Notes: generated from the letters alone by a model not told the origin. DNA of 64,000 nucleotides from Pleurocapsa sp. FMAR1 (GCF_963665995.1 NZ_OY762512.1:186001-250000), one strand, 5' to 3'; shown: positions 1 to 9,660, counted from the stretch's first letter. Program-made: numbers and translations.

Positions 1-51
1 GCCGAGCCTTTAAGAGCAGTAGCTAAATATATCGTCACTCGCGATCGCTAA
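1..51 (+). CDS. C-terminal end of probable geranylgeranyl diphosphate synthase (partial)
   Basis: The first 17 codons form an open frame ending in TAA at 49-51 and read AEPLRAVAKYIVTRDR. This resembles the last helix of cyanobacterial polyprenyl (GGPP) synthases, which end in a similar 'L..LA.YI..R' pattern. From general knowledge crtE is often followed by a DUF212 gene in cyanobacteria, as here. The identification rests on 16 residues and this neighbour only; the rest of the gene lies outside the window. Confidence 0.4.
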   Translation, partial: AEPLRAVAKYIVTRDR

Positions 52-97
52 AACGAAACTCTATTTATCTAATATTTTTGGGGCAAGAAGATAAACC

Positions 98-565
98 ATG
101 CAGGAAGTTGCTGGTATTTTACACAATCAGATACTAATGGTGGCACTCTTAGCCTGTATTTCAGCACAGGGATTAAAGCTAGTCATCGATCTTGTTAGAA
201 ATCGTAAGCTAAACGTAACTTACTTAATGTCTCCTGGAGGAATGCCTAGCGCCCATTCAGCTTTAGTCGGTGCGTTAGCTACTAGCGTCGGCTCACTAAA
301 AGGTTGGTCTTCTGCCGAATTTGCGATCGCCTGTTTATTTGCCATCATTGTCATGTATGATGCTGCGGGGGTACGTCAAGCAGCAGGGAAACAAGCAAAA
401 ATTCTCAATCAGCTAATTGATGAACTGTTTCAAGAAAAGCATAATTTAAATGAAGAAAGACTAAAAGAGCTATTAGGACACACGCCTTTTCAAGTTCTAG
501 TTGGTCTGAGCTTAGGAATTAGTATTGCCATGGTATTTTCTAAGTATGTGTGGGTGAGCGGTTAG
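98..565 (+). CDS. Divergent PAP2 family (DUF212, YuiD-like) membrane protein
   Basis: A 155-residue membrane protein of the DUF212 family, distantly related to PAP2 phosphatases. It shows the family core SPGGMPSAHSALVGALAT (about residues 45-62) and the motif YDAAGVRQAAGKQA (about 88-101). Three or four hydrophobic segments are visible, at about 12-32, 50-66, 76-90 and 133-150. Length is normal for the family. The biochemical role is not established; a phosphatase or lipid function is inferred from the PAP2-like 'PSAHS' signature. It follows the probable crtE end by 46 bases and may be co-transcribed with it. Confidence 0.85.
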   Translation: MQEVAGILHNQILMVALLACISAQGLKLVIDLVRNRKLNVTYLMSPGGMPSAHSALVGALATSVGSLKGWSSAEFAIACLFAIIVMYDAAGVRQAAGKQAKILNQLIDELFQEKHNLNEERLKELLGHTPFQVLVGLSLGISIAMVFSKYVWVSG

Positions 566-706
566 TTGTCATACCAAGTTCATTTTATATCCATCGAAGG
601 AAGCAAATAAGAGTCTAAATACAGCATGATAGGCTGATGTTTTTTATTGTGTGATTTTAATGACAAAATTTAATAACGTTCAGCAATTTTATCATCACCA
701 ATTATT

Positions 707-1183
707 ATGATTCCTTCCTGGCTAGCGATCGCTATTGTTACTCTGATTGTTCCCTTTGGTTTAAATCGTTTAATTTCAAGTCAAGACTTTCGTTGGTTTA
801 AAAACTTGCGTCGTCCTAGCTGGTTAACCTTTGAAGGAGCTATTCCTATTATCTGGACAGTTATTTTTATCTGTGGTGCATGGTCTGCCTACAACGTCTG
901 GGAAACTAAACCTGGTGGCAATTCTCCTTGGTTACTAATGGGTTTTTATTTGCTGGTTGAAATATCAATTTCTCTTTACACCTTGGTAATGTGTAAAACG
1001 CGCAGCCTCAAGGTAGGCACAATTATTGGTGGGACTGGCTTCTTTTTAGGAGCAATCTTAGCGGTAATAGTTTTTCCTATATCTACTACTGCGTTTTGGC
1101 TACTAGTTCCTTATCTACTTTGGAGTCCAGTAGGAACTTTTGTTACGTGGAAAATGATGCAGTTAAATCCAGGTGATGTTTGA
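707..1183 (+). CDS. TspO/MBR family membrane protein
   Basis: A 158-residue protein with five hydrophobic segments and many tryptophans, the usual shape of TspO/MBR tryptophan-rich sensory proteins. The segment RRPSWLTFEGAIPIIWTV (about residues 36-53) fits the family's 'PxWxF..P..W' loop after helix 1, and WSAYNVWE follows. TspO proteins bind porphyrins and other tetrapyrroles in the membrane; that is family knowledge, not visible here. Similarity is moderate and the sequence is divergent from classical TspO, so function is less certain than family. Confidence 0.7.
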   Translation: MIPSWLAIAIVTLIVPFGLNRLISSQDFRWFKNLRRPSWLTFEGAIPIIWTVIFICGAWSAYNVWETKPGGNSPWLLMGFYLLVEISISLYTLVMCKTRSLKVGTIIGGTGFFLGAILAVIVFPISTTAFWLLVPYLLWSPVGTFVTWKMMQLNPGDV

Positions 1184-1231
1184 TGCTCAACCTTATACTA
1201 AATCCTGTTCGTATAGGTGAGTTATTTATTC

Positions 1232-1280
1232 CAGAGGTCAGAGGTCAGAGGTCAGAGGTCAGAGGTCAGAGGTCAGAGGT
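1232..1280 (+). repeat. Heptanucleotide tandem repeat (CAGAGGT) x7
   Basis: Seven perfect head-to-tail copies of CAGAGGT fill 49 bases, followed by a partial copy (CAGG). It lies 48 bases after the TspO stop. Short tandemly repeated heptamers are a known cyanobacterial class of repeat. With perfect units, copy number is likely to vary by slippage (inference). It is not coding. Confidence 0.95.
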
Positions 1281-1875
1281 CAGGAAGTTAATACCTACCT
1301 TTGTTAATCTGATTTAATCTTATTTGGTAATTAGTTGCTAATGAGCAAAAATAATGACAATTTTGATTAGTTCTAATCCTCGATATATTACCCATATCAA
1401 CCCTACTTTCAGGTTAAAGACAATTAATACGGTTGAGGTAGCTCTAAGCCTTGGAGATAAATGTAAGAACCAGTATTAAGAAAATGTCAGTTCGACGAAA
1501 ACATTTAAGAGGCTCGTTAGAGATTGATTCAAAGGAAAAGGGGACAAGGGAAGAGCTTTATTTTTCCTTCCTTGAACCTTTTCCCCCGTATTTAACCGAT
1601 GCTTTTTGACCCATTGAAGAACGTAGAACCACGCTCACGCAAGGGTCTTAAAACACTATTGTTCGGTCGCTCTTAACTGCTAAGACACTTTTATTCTCAA
1701 CTAGTCAGTTTTGGTGAGTTTATTTCTTTCTAACATTCAGAATCTAAGTTCTTTGGACACTCACGTTAAATAAAGTAACAAAAAATAAATAAATAACTTT
1801 TACTTTAACTTACTGTAAATAGTAGGCAAACAAGTAATTGTTTTAACCAAACTTATATTTTTAATCAGTAATACC
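1281..1875. other. Intergenic region without a convincing gene
   Basis: About 600 bases between the heptamer array and the XRE gene. The only structure seen is a long imperfect hairpin at about 1534-1586 (GGAAAAGGGGACAAGGG against a CCTTGAACCTTTTCCCCC arm). No open frame resembles a protein. Confidence 0.5.
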
Positions 1876-2166
1876 TTATTTATGCCATGATGCACTGCCG
1901 TTAGAACCATTATTATTGTTATTTGTTGGTAAAAGAGAATTAGGCAGTTCTTCAAAATTTTGTTTTACTGCCTTGCAAAATTGCCTCATTTGGGAAACTG
2001 TCATGGTAGGTTCAGCTTGTCCCTTTTCCCAGCGTCTAATAGTTGAAACTGCTACGCCGATTTCTCTAGCTAATTGTTCTTGAGAAAGTTTGACGTTTAA
2101 TCTTAATCTTTTAAATGGAGAATTGGTTTCTTGATGCTGAGATTTTTTTGGTCTGGTCATAGTCAT
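1876..2166 (-). CDS. XRE-family helix-turn-helix regulator
   Basis: A 96-residue protein with one Cro/C1-type helix-turn-helix: FKRLRLNVKLSQEQLAREIG (about residues 18-37) and VSTIRRWEKGQAEPT, the classic 'S..TI.RWE.G...P' recognition pattern. The tail is low-complexity and rich in Asn (NNNNN), probably disordered. Small single-domain XRE proteins with this layout are common in cyanobacteria, mostly of unknown target. It stands alone, with a 1.2-kb non-coding gap upstream of its start, so nearby regulatory targets cannot be named. Confidence 0.85.
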   Translation of the reverse strand: MTMTRPKKSQHQETNSPFKRLRLNVKLSQEQLAREIGVAVSTIRRWEKGQAEPTMTVSQMRQFCKAVKQNFEELPNSLLPTNNNNNGSNGSASWHK

Positions 2167-3405
2167 AAATTACGATAGAACTGAGTATTAGAAATATCAA
2201 ACAGCAAATAGTATACATATTGAATTTACTTTATTTCAAGATGCTATGTATAGTGGTAAAGCTAATAACTAATGTTTTTTAGCTGCTACTAACTATAAAA
2301 TCCAATGCTTAATATGGCAATATACTTTGGTACTGCTGTTTAGATAAAATAAGAGTAATTAGCGAATTAGAAAATATATTTGCTAGGCACTATCAAATTA
2401 ACAGCTTTATTTAGCTTAAAAATAGATTAGGGAAAAAATATAGAGATAACAATCCGCTTTATTTATCCGTTCAATTTTGTCTATACTAACAAAAAAAAAA
2501 AAGAACACTATTAGCAAAAACACCTAAATTCAAAAGTTTGATATTAAAGTTAATCTTAAATTAAGCGATAAACTACGCAACACATAGCGAATATATTTAA
2601 GCAAATTCAGTAATTGTTCTGAAGCGGTTTAGCAAACAAACTAATATTTAAGCTTGAAAATGGACAACTAATTGAGATTTAAAAATAATTAGTCAAAAAA
2701 ATGATTAGCGTTGGCTGGATTTCAAATCCGTTCAAGTTTAAAATAATTAAGATTTAAATCTTTTGGCTATCAATAAGCATCTATGCTTTGTATTTATTCA
2801 AGCATATTCGTGTATTTGAAAAATAATTTCCTTTGCTGTTCAAAAACTGTCTTAATCGTAAATAATTAGAGTAATATAAACATAAACATCTGTAAAACGT
2901 AAAAATTCAGGTATCAAAAAGAGAGAAATGGGTAAGGATTTAGGTTAAAAAAAATCAGTTGTGATTCGCGTTCTATGGCGCGATTTCAAGACACCGCCAT
3001 TAATTTGAGTGTGATACAGACTTCTCGCTTTCAAAGTCGCTCTGTCGTGCATTTTTTTGCTTCTGCTAAGGCTTATGTTGGAGTTGAATAACAACTCTGT
3101 TTAATTCTTGATACCTGAATTCTGACGATGCTTTTTTGCTTTGATTAGCGATACAAGTGTTTGATTATGTTTATCAAAATATTAAGAGTCGTAGAGAAAA
3201 GCTGCTTTCTTTTAACACTAGTGTAAATAAGCAGCTTGCTTCATATTCTCAAAGACAGTATTTTATACTATAAAAATGTTGAGTTATTTATGGAGTTGCC
3301 CTATTAAATCAGGTAGCTAAAAAAGTTTATGAGGATATAATATCTCTAGTGCCTGCTTTGCCATCTAAAGACTAACTGTTTTTAGCATCGCTTTAGGGCT
3401 ACTAA
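2167..3405. other. Long AT-rich intergenic region
   Basis: About 1.24 kb with no credible protein frame between the XRE gene and tpiA. It contains the element with inverted ends at 2904-3121 and a nested dyad at 3199-3237. In the latter, arms AAGCTGCTT (3199-3207) and AAGCAGCTT (3229-3237) enclose the palindrome ACACTAGTGT (3215-3224). The rest is AT-rich without recognised motifs. Confidence 0.6.
2904..3121. repeat. 218-bp element with 14-bp perfect terminal inverted repeats
   Basis: AATTCAGGTATCAA at 2904-2917 is exactly mirrored by TTGATACCTGAATT at 3108-3121. The interior is less AT-rich than its surroundings. It holds two further small stems: ATGGCG/CGCCAT (2975-3000) and GAGTTG/CAACTC (3081-3097). 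No frame codes for a transposase, so it could be a miniature inverted-repeat element or a structured RNA with a closing stem. No flanking target duplication was clear. Confidence 0.5.
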
Positions 3406-4131
3406 TTACTGATATTTAACAATTCGTGCAAAGTTAGCTGCTTCCAAGCTTGCTCCTCCGACTAATGCTCCATCAATTTCTGGTTGTGCCATAATTTCGT
3501 CAATATTACCTGGTTTTACAGAACCGCCATACTGAATTGAAATATCTTTATTATCAAGCTGTTGGCGAATAACACCGATGACACGGTTTGCTTCTGTAGA
3601 TTTGCAAGTATCGCCTGTACCAATTGCCCAAATTGGCTCATAAGCAATAATTAAATTACTCTGGTCTATTTCTAGCAAACCTTTTTTTAGCTGATTGATA
3701 ATAATATTTTCTGTTTCACCAGCATCTCTTTGTTCTTTAGTTTCTCCAACACAGAGAATAGGTTTTAGTTTGTATTTTTGAGCAGCCTTCAATCGCAGGT
3801 TTACTGTCTCATCGGTTTCACCAAAATACTGTCGTCTCTCACTGTGACCAATAACTACATAATCTACGCCGATTTCAGTCAGCATTTCTCCTGAAATTTC
3901 TCCAGTGTAAGCACCTTCTAATTCCCAATGAACGTTTTGCGCACCCAGCTTGACTCTACTACCATGTAAGTTTTTAGACATTACAGTAAGAGAGGTAAAA
4001 GGCGCACATAAAATGATTTCTCGTTCTTCTGCGGTATCCTCAATCTCCGATTTAAACTCTTGCACAAATTTCAAGGACTCCGCTTGATTTTTGTACATTT
4101 TCCAATTGCCAGCAATAACTATTTTTCGCAC
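3406..4131 (-). CDS. tpiA: Triosephosphate isomerase
   Basis: A 241-residue TIM-barrel enzyme interconverting dihydroxyacetone phosphate and glyceraldehyde 3-phosphate, used in glycolysis and the Calvin cycle in the cytosol. The N-terminus [10 protein letters not shown] carries the substrate-binding Asn9/Lys11. [13 protein letters not shown] contains the electrophile His96, and [11 protein letters not shown] contains the catalytic base Glu165 and mobile loop 6. [11 protein letters not shown] and [10 protein letters not shown] form the phosphate site near the C-terminus. Length and start ([11 protein letters not shown]) are normal. It is a single gene, divergent from rpoZ. Confidence 0.98.
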   Translation of the reverse strand: MRKIVIAGNWKMYKNQAESLKFVQEFKSEIEDTAEEREIILCAPFTSLTVMSKNLHGSRVKLGAQNVHWELEGAYTGEISGEMLTEIGVDYVVIGHSERRQYFGETDETVNLRLKAAQKYKLKPILCVGETKEQRDAGETENIIINQLKKGLLEIDQSNLIIAYEPIWAIGTGDTCKSTEANRVIGVIRQQLDNKDISIQYGGSVKPGNIDEIMAQPEIDGALVGGASLEAANFARIVKYQ

Positions 4132-4632
4132 AATATAAAAAACATCTCAAATTCTCTGCAAATCCCAGTTTAAAGCTTTGTGGGGAGTTAAAGCTAGATT
4201 TTGATTTTTGCTCGTGTTTAATAGATGCTTGATTTTAAACAGAGTGAATGTTGTTGTCTATGTAGGTATAGATAAAAGTTAGGTCACATATAAATAACGC
4301 TACTTTCGGGTTATGGACATAAAATAGTTGGGCTGTAACCTATATAACCTATAACCTGTAATCTATAACGGAAAATCCTTTGAAAGATTTGTTGATTTTT
4401 CTAACCTAAAATTTCATCATCGAAAAACGGTTTTTCAATTACCTCTCTTTACAATAGTTCTACTCTTCCACGCGAACTCACGTTGAATAGTTGTTTTATT
4501 AAAAAACTTAACTTTAATTGGCGATCGCCTGTATTAGAGAGCGATCGCTCTTTTGCCGAGCGACAATCAAAAAATATTAAAGATCATCCTTTGTTAGAAT
4601 ACAGATATTCATACAAAGGATATCTATAATTA
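4132..4632. other. Divergent promoter region between tpiA and rpoZ
   Basis: A 500-base gap with no credible gene. It holds a run of near-direct repeats of the type AACCTATATAACCTATAACC (about 4337-4368) and two HIP1 octamers close together, around 4520-4552. The second HIP1 lies in the hairpin-forming GAGCGATCGCTC. Promoters for both flanking genes should lie here, but none was assigned. Confidence 0.45.
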
Positions 4633-4860
4633 ATGCAAAGAAAAAGTTCTTTTAACTCCTCTCAAATCATGTATCGTTCTGAAGAACTAGTTAGTGCTGC
4701 TTCTAATCGCTACCGTATCACTGTCCAGGTAGCCAATCGCGCTAAACGTCGTCGTTATGAAGAACTTGAAAGTTTTGACGACCCAAATATGAAACCCGTA
4801 ATTCGCGCCATTATCGAAATGTCAGACGAATTAACTCAGCCAGAAATCATTGGCGACTAA
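4633..4860 (+). CDS. rpoZ: RNA polymerase omega subunit
   Basis: A 75-residue protein matching cyanobacterial omega: [20 protein letters not shown] followed by [23 protein letters not shown] and a C-terminal acidic helix. Omega helps assemble and stabilise RNA polymerase by binding the beta-prime subunit. A purine-rich ribosome site (AAAGGAT) lies about 12 bases upstream of ATG. The DUF1818 gene follows 63 bases downstream on the same strand, an arrangement common in cyanobacteria. Confidence 0.93.
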   Translation: MQRKSSFNSSQIMYRSEELVSAASNRYRITVQVANRAKRRRYEELESFDDPNMKPVIRAIIEMSDELTQPEIIGD

Positions 4861-4923
4861 GTAAATTGCCAGCTTTCAGTTTTCAGGTTCAAATTAGATT
4901 CAAAACCAAAAACATTGTCACGT

Positions 4924-5280
4924 ATGATGAAAAGTGGGGATGGTTGGCGTGTTGGCTGGCATCCTCATGGTTCAAAATATCAAGGTTTAATAGGTGCAAA
5001 CAATTGGGCAATTGAGCTTACTAAAGCCGAATTAAATGATTTTTACCGTTTATTAAATCAGCTAGTCGATACTATGAGAGAAATGGAGGCTGAGTTGATG
5101 GACGAAGAAAAAATTAGTTGCGAAGCGCAAAGCGATCGCCTGTGGCTAGAAGTAGAAGGATATCCCCAAAGTTATACCTTAAGAATAATTCTTAATGGCG
5201 ATCGCCGTTGCGAAGGAAACTGGACAGAAGGCATAGCCCCTAAAATAGTTGCTGCCCTTAGCTGCTTTGATTTAAGCTGA
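4924..5280 (+). CDS. DUF1818 family protein
   Basis: A conserved cyanobacterial protein of unknown function: KSGDGWRVGWHPHGSKYQGL at the N-terminus, then the family's NWAIELTKAELNDFYRLLNQ and LWLEVEGYPQSYTLRIILN. The frame is open from a TTG at 4915, but the tandem ATGs at 4924 and 4927 put the start directly before the conserved KSGDGWR, so 4924 is preferred. No signal peptide or membrane segment is seen. It follows rpoZ, as DUF1818 genes often do. Confidence 0.85.
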   Translation: MMKSGDGWRVGWHPHGSKYQGLIGANNWAIELTKAELNDFYRLLNQLVDTMREMEAELMDEEKISCEAQSDRLWLEVEGYPQSYTLRIILNGDRRCEGNWTEGIAPKIVAALSCFDLS

Positions 5281-5307
5281 GTCTTCTGCAAACACTTAAG
5301 ATTTAAA

Positions 5308-5994
5308 GTGATTAATAGAATATTATCTACGGCAGTTAAGTTTTATTTACGATCGCAAGTTTCACAGGTAAAAGATTTACAGGTAAAAATTGTTGGTAAA
5401 AATAGGCAAATTCTTCAGGGCTATATTCCCCAAGTCTTGCTTAGTTGCGATCGCGTTATATATCAAGGGCTGCACTTAAATCAAGTTGAAGTTAAAGGAG
5501 CTAATATTGGCTTTAATTTACCAGAAGTTCTCAAAAAGAAACCTTTTCAGCTTTTAGAGCCAATCGTAGTAGATGTTAAATTAAGCATCAACTCTGCTGA
5601 CCTACAATCCTCTTTGACTTCGCCTTTATTACAAAGTGGATTAACAGATTTGTTGCGCTCGATCCCGTTGATACAAGATCGAGCTATCTCAGAAATTAAC
5701 TGGCAATCAATTGCGATCGCTGCTCAAAGACTAAATTTAACAGGGATTTATCAAGATATCGAAAATCAAGCGCAAAAGCTGTATTTATCTACGGGTATTA
5801 AGTTGGCTGATTATCATACTCTTGATTTATCACCTGTAGAAATCGAGAGCGTTTTAAAATTTAAAGAATTTGCTCATTCTTTAAAAATCGATTTGGGACA
5901 AGACGTGGCAATCAAAGAATTAGTTGTTAAATCTGAGCAAATATTATGTTCAGGTAAAATAACAATTAACAACCTCGACAGTACATGCGGCTAA
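5308..5994 (+). CDS. DUF2993 (LmeA-like) lipid-binding family protein
   Basis: A 228-residue protein that looks like the DUF2993 family: VSQVKDLQVKIVGKNRQILQG at the start, then the amphipathic beta-strand repeats typical of the fold (GVxV..pxLL.GxL pattern, about residues 30-110). It starts with GTG at 5308. The family is thought to bind lipids, by analogy with mycobacterial LmeA; the role in cyanobacteria is unknown. The last codons (DSTCG-stop) lie inside a dispersed palindromic repeat (5974-6041), so the native C-terminus has probably been rewritten by the repeat. Confidence 0.75.
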   Translation: MINRILSTAVKFYLRSQVSQVKDLQVKIVGKNRQILQGYIPQVLLSCDRVIYQGLHLNQVEVKGANIGFNLPEVLKKKPFQLLEPIVVDVKLSINSADLQSSLTSPLLQSGLTDLLRSIPLIQDRAISEINWQSIAIAAQRLNLTGIYQDIENQAQKLYLSTGIKLADYHTLDLSPVEIESVLKFKEFAHSLKIDLGQDVAIKELVVKSEQILCSGKITINNLDSTCG

Positions 5995-6041
5995 AGCCTT
6001 TGTTTCAACGCGGGAAACCCGCGCAACGGACTGTCTCGCAA
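5974..6041 (+). repeat. Dispersed double-hairpin repeat, copy 1
   Basis: CTCGACAGT at the left pairs with ACTGTCTCG at the right, and the inner hairpin is CAACGCGGGAAACCCGCG followed by CAACGG. The same arrangement, with matching outer arms, recurs at 54863-54917 and near 62615-62669. This copy begins inside the 3' end of the DUF2993 gene and supplies its stop codon. Confidence 0.8.
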
Positions 6042-6044
6042 TGA

Positions 6045-7613
6045 TTATTGATCAATTACAAAGGGCTTCTCAGCGTATTCATGCCATTGACGCTGATGCC
6101 ATTGGGCTACATAAGGATTGACAACAAACTCAGGCTGCTCTCCAGCCTGGACATCAATACGTAGAAAAGAATAGGGTCTTTTGGTATTTCTACCTTTACC
6201 ATGGCGACCAATAAATAACTGAGACTGCCCTATGGGCTTGGAATCGAGATCGCCATCTTGAAATAACACTGCGCCTTCTCTTCTTTGCCGACGCAAACTA
6301 TGACCACTTCCACCACAGACAATCCAGTCTGTATATGAATCAGCGTAACCTGTATCTTTAGTATACAAATGCTCCATACAGTGAGCGTGACCTGATAAAA
6401 CTAAATTTACTACAGATCTGCCTGGCGGTAATTCTCCTATATCTTTGACCACGTTATCAAATACTTGACGCAAGCGATCGCGAATTGCTATAGTTTGTCC
6501 CTGATTCCATTTTGTAGCTTCGGTAACATAGGGAGGATGATGGAAAAAAACAATTCTGCCTCGTACAGATTCATCCTGCCAAGATGCGATTAAGCTATCC
6601 CTAAACCAATCTAATTGTTCCCAATCAGTTGCTTGTTGCACTTGATTTAGCTGCTTTTCTATATCTCTCTGACTTTCGGCAGTATATTCTAATTTTGCGT
6701 AGTAATCATCTATTTGTTCAGCATCTTCATAGTTATTGGGATCGAGCTTGTCCATTGCTGCTTGAATCGCTTCTTCTCGCTTGGCTAACTCACGTTGACG
6801 CTCTAATAGTTTGACTCTTTTATTTTTTCCTGCTTCCGTATCAGGAATCACTAAAGGCTCATTGAAAGTATTGGAATCTAAGGCAAAAAAATCAATCCCA
6901 CCATAGCGAAAAGTATAGTAACGATTGGGCAAGCGAGTAAATTTGCCTGGTTGATAGTTTAAACAGCGATCGCCTTGATGTTTAGCTGTATAGTAATTAT
7001 CTAAATGCTGTTTTAAATTGACCGTACCTTTAATATCTAATAAATAGTCTAGAAAAGCCCTAGCATAAGCATTTCCTTGCTCTGAGCCGTGCCAACCCAC
7101 ATCTAAATCTAATCTGCCTCGCAGCAATCGACGTGGCAACCAGGTAGCCTGAAACAAGATGCCATAAACAAGAGATAAATCATAGTAGTCGTGATTACCT
7201 GGAACAGGGAAAAATGGTAATTTAAACGTTAAGTCATCGTATTTGAGGTGTTGGGGATTTTCTCCGCCAACTAAAAACTCTTTATAAGGATTAATAAAAT
7301 TATTGTGATAATATTCGCTAGAACCTACTTGATAGACTACATCTCCCATATGCAGGATAAAACGTGATTGCTGATGTTCTAGCATCATCTCGGTAATTTT
7401 ACGTTGGGGGTGATGTTTTAAGTGTGAGCCACAGCCACTATCACCAATTACTAAAAAAGAAAATTGAGGATTATCTGTATCCTTCTCGTCAATTACTAAT
7501 TTAGTTTGAGCGATCGCCTCTTCTTTAAATAAAGATTCTTGCCAACGCACTCTACGCTGCATCTGGTCTATCTTGACCGATATTTGCGGATCTGAGACAA
7601 ATTCAAATTTCAT
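6045..7613 (-). CDS. Calcineurin-like metallophosphoesterase
   Basis: A 522-residue protein with the complete dimetal phosphoesterase motif set in order: FLVIGDSGCGSH (D-x-H-like, about residues 53-64), HMGDVVYQVG, PVPGNHDYYD (GNHD/E), VFFHHPPYV and LSGHAHCMEH. An insert of charged helix (RERELAKREEAIQAAMDKLD region) lies between blocks. No signal peptide is evident, so it is probably cytosolic. The substrate is unknown; the family hydrolyses phosphomono- or diesters. A small unknown gene ends 6 bases before its start and is probably co-transcribed. Confidence 0.88.
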   Translation of the reverse strand: MKFEFVSDPQISVKIDQMQRRVRWQESLFKEEAIAQTKLVIDEKDTDNPQFSFLVIGDSGCGSHLKHHPQRKITEMMLEHQQSRFILHMGDVVYQVGSSEYYHNNFINPYKEFLVGGENPQHLKYDDLTFKLPFFPVPGNHDYYDLSLVYGILFQATWLPRRLLRGRLDLDVGWHGSEQGNAYARAFLDYLLDIKGTVNLKQHLDNYYTAKHQGDRCLNYQPGKFTRLPNRYYTFRYGGIDFFALDSNTFNEPLVIPDTEAGKNKRVKLLERQRELAKREEAIQAAMDKLDPNNYEDAEQIDDYYAKLEYTAESQRDIEKQLNQVQQATDWEQLDWFRDSLIASWQDESVRGRIVFFHHPPYVTEATKWNQGQTIAIRDRLRQVFDNVVKDIGELPPGRSVVNLVLSGHAHCMEHLYTKDTGYADSYTDWIVCGGSGHSLRRQRREGAVLFQDGDLDSKPIGQSQLFIGRHGKGRNTKRPYSFLRIDVQAGEQPEFVVNPYVAQWHQRQWHEYAEKPFVIDQ

Positions 7614-7619
7614 ATACGG

Positions 7620-7808
7620 TTAGCGATCGCCTGATTCATGCAAGAAGTCCATTATCGTTTTTTTGTTCTTACTTTCAGTTACTCTTCCACCTTTTAAGGC
7701 TATCTTATGTGCTTCTTTGATTAAGTATTTGATATCAATGCGATCGCTATTATTTACTATTGCTTCAGCTGAGATTTCGGCTATAGCTGTCAATATCCAA
7801 TTCTTCAA
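7620..7808 (-). CDS. Small hypothetical protein upstream of the phosphoesterase
   Basis: A 62-residue frame on the same strand as the phosphoesterase and ending 6 bases before it. The sequence looks coding (balanced, amphipathic: IDIKYLIKEAHKIALKGGRV) but matches no family known to me. The tight spacing suggests a two-gene operon. It could instead be the remnant of a longer gene. Confidence 0.5.
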   Translation of the reverse strand: MKNWILTAIAEISAEAIVNNSDRIDIKYLIKEAHKIALKGGRVTESKNKKTIMDFLHESGDR

Positions 7809-8047
7809 TTAAGTATAGTAGATATTTTAGAGGAACGGAGTCAATAGAAAATCATGGAAGTCGTGAATTCAAGGAGAGGAGAAATACTTAATAAAATTGA
7901 ATATATAAGTATAGACTTGTGGAAACCGTACAAAAGTCTGGTAAAAAAGCTAATGCCAAATGCACAAGTAGTAAGCTGTTATTTACTGAAGAACTTTACT
8001 TATAACTCTCCACAACGCTACTAAAACATAACGCCTAATAAGATACC

Positions 8048-9394
8048 ATGTTCGCTCAAACCTTTGAAAGAATAAAAAAAATTCAGAATATTGCCGAATT
8101 AAGATTGCCAGTATTATTTTTTGGGTTTGCTGTTTGGGTATCATTTCCGATTTTGGGAATTATTCCCATGCTCTTAGCTATTCAACTAGATTTTTTAAGA
8201 CCATCTAAAAAGTACAGTAAGCTTTTATCTTTAAATAATTTTGTTTTAATTTTAATCGTTTTAACTATCTCGCTTTATCTTACTAGCATTGATGCTTTTG
8301 CTGATACTAAAGTTTATTTAGATATTTATGATAACTTAGACCGCCAAAGTCCTTTTGATAACTATATTGCTAAAGATCGTTCTGAAGTTGTCTTATTTTT
8401 ATTTTTTGCAATCATTCACTATCTAAGTAATGAATCTACATTTTGGTGCTTATTTTCCTTTGCCTTATTTAATAATTCTGTAATCGTTTTTTATATTAGT
8501 AAAAATCTATCGCCGAGGTATTATCCTACTTTACTTATAATTCTCTTTTCTAGTTACTTTTATTACTCACAAGTATTTTATATGCGCCAGTTTTTTTCTC
8601 TTGTTTTTGTACTAGCTGCGATCGCTAGTATGGAATCAAATTGGCTTTTATTTTGGATTTTCTCTTTGTTAGCAATTTTTTCTCATACCAGTAGCGTTAT
8701 TTATATAGGAGTTTGCTTAGGAGTTCAAACAGCAGGAAATATTAGTCAAATTATTAAAAAAATTCAATGGAAAAAAGAAGATAAAATTTTCTTATTGATT
8801 GGGTTAGGATTAGCAGTAATTACTTTGCTGTATATTGGATTGCAAGTATATAAAAATCCTCAAAGTGTATATCGATTTATAGGTAGTATTTTAGAGATTG
8901 TACCTAAAGCTCAAATAAGTAGATCGATACAGGGTAGAGTCGAAAACAATGATCGACGAGATACGGAACTATTTAGCTTAAATATTTTTCTGGCTATTGC
9001 TATTTTGTCTGTAGGAATTTTTATAGTATCTAGAAATTACAAAAAAATTACTCCTAAAATATGGTCTTTTATCTCTATTTATTTTATGTCTTTGCTACAA
9101 ATTTTGTTTATTTTAGTGACAGGATTTAATCAAAGAATCGTTTATTTATTCTTAGCTTTTTTTGGTTTGTTTTTTTGTATTGGGTTAGATGACCAAAAGT
9201 TAAATGAGCCTAATAAAATCAAAAATTTTGCCGTAGTTTCTGCCATAACTATTTTTATGGCGGCATCTAATACATTTAACTTTATTGGGGTTCAAGCAAA
9301 GATGCAGGATATTGTAGGCATAACCTTTTTTGATAAGCATCCTTTAGGTATGTCTTTATTTGATTATATTGTTTACTTTTTTCAGTCAATTTAA
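8048..9394 (+). CDS. EpsG-like exopolysaccharide polymerase (membrane)
   Basis: A 448-residue polytopic protein with about ten hydrophobic segments. It resembles EpsG/Wzy-type polysaccharide polymerases: after an N-terminal membrane pair comes the loop DTKVYLDIYDNL and the family-like 'NESTFWCLFSFALFNNSVI', then SQVFYMRQFFSLVFVLAAIA and a His-containing FSHTSSVIYIG. Such proteins join repeat units of surface polysaccharides in the inner membrane. The codons are very AT-rich. The sugar transferase at 10572 would be a sensible partner, although a divergent lipoprotein gene lies between them. Confidence 0.75.
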   Translation: MFAQTFERIKKIQNIAELRLPVLFFGFAVWVSFPILGIIPMLLAIQLDFLRPSKKYSKLLSLNNFVLILIVLTISLYLTSIDAFADTKVYLDIYDNLDRQSPFDNYIAKDRSEVVLFLFFAIIHYLSNESTFWCLFSFALFNNSVIVFYISKNLSPRYYPTLLIILFSSYFYYSQVFYMRQFFSLVFVLAAIASMESNWLLFWIFSLLAIFSHTSSVIYIGVCLGVQTAGNISQIIKKIQWKKEDKIFLLIGLGLAVITLLYIGLQVYKNPQSVYRFIGSILEIVPKAQISRSIQGRVENNDRRDTELFSLNIFLAIAILSVGIFIVSRNYKKITPKIWSFISIYFMSLLQILFILVTGFNQRIVYLFLAFFGLFFCIGLDDQKLNEPNKIKNFAVVSAITIFMAASNTFNFIGVQAKMQDIVGITFFDKHPLGMSLFDYIVYFFQSI

Positions 9395-9660
9395 AAGTTT
9401 TGCAGCAAATATTTAGAAGCTGCAAAATTCAATAGCTTTATTTATCTTGCGCTAGTTCAAATATTGGCGTTGCTGAATGAGTAATGATAAGTACTGCACG
9501 TAAAGATTCAGATACTAAATTGAGGGATTAAAGAAGGACGTTGGTAATACGGTTTCTATTTGTGTAGGCTACAAATGACTGACTTGGAGACTAGGGGGCT
9601 AAGGGATGGGGAGAAAGATTTGTAGCAGCGATTTTTATAATTGGTATAAAAGATCACTGT

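Noticed and set aside
1232-1280. CRISPR array
   Set aside because: Units are 7 bases with no spacers; it is a simple tandem repeat.
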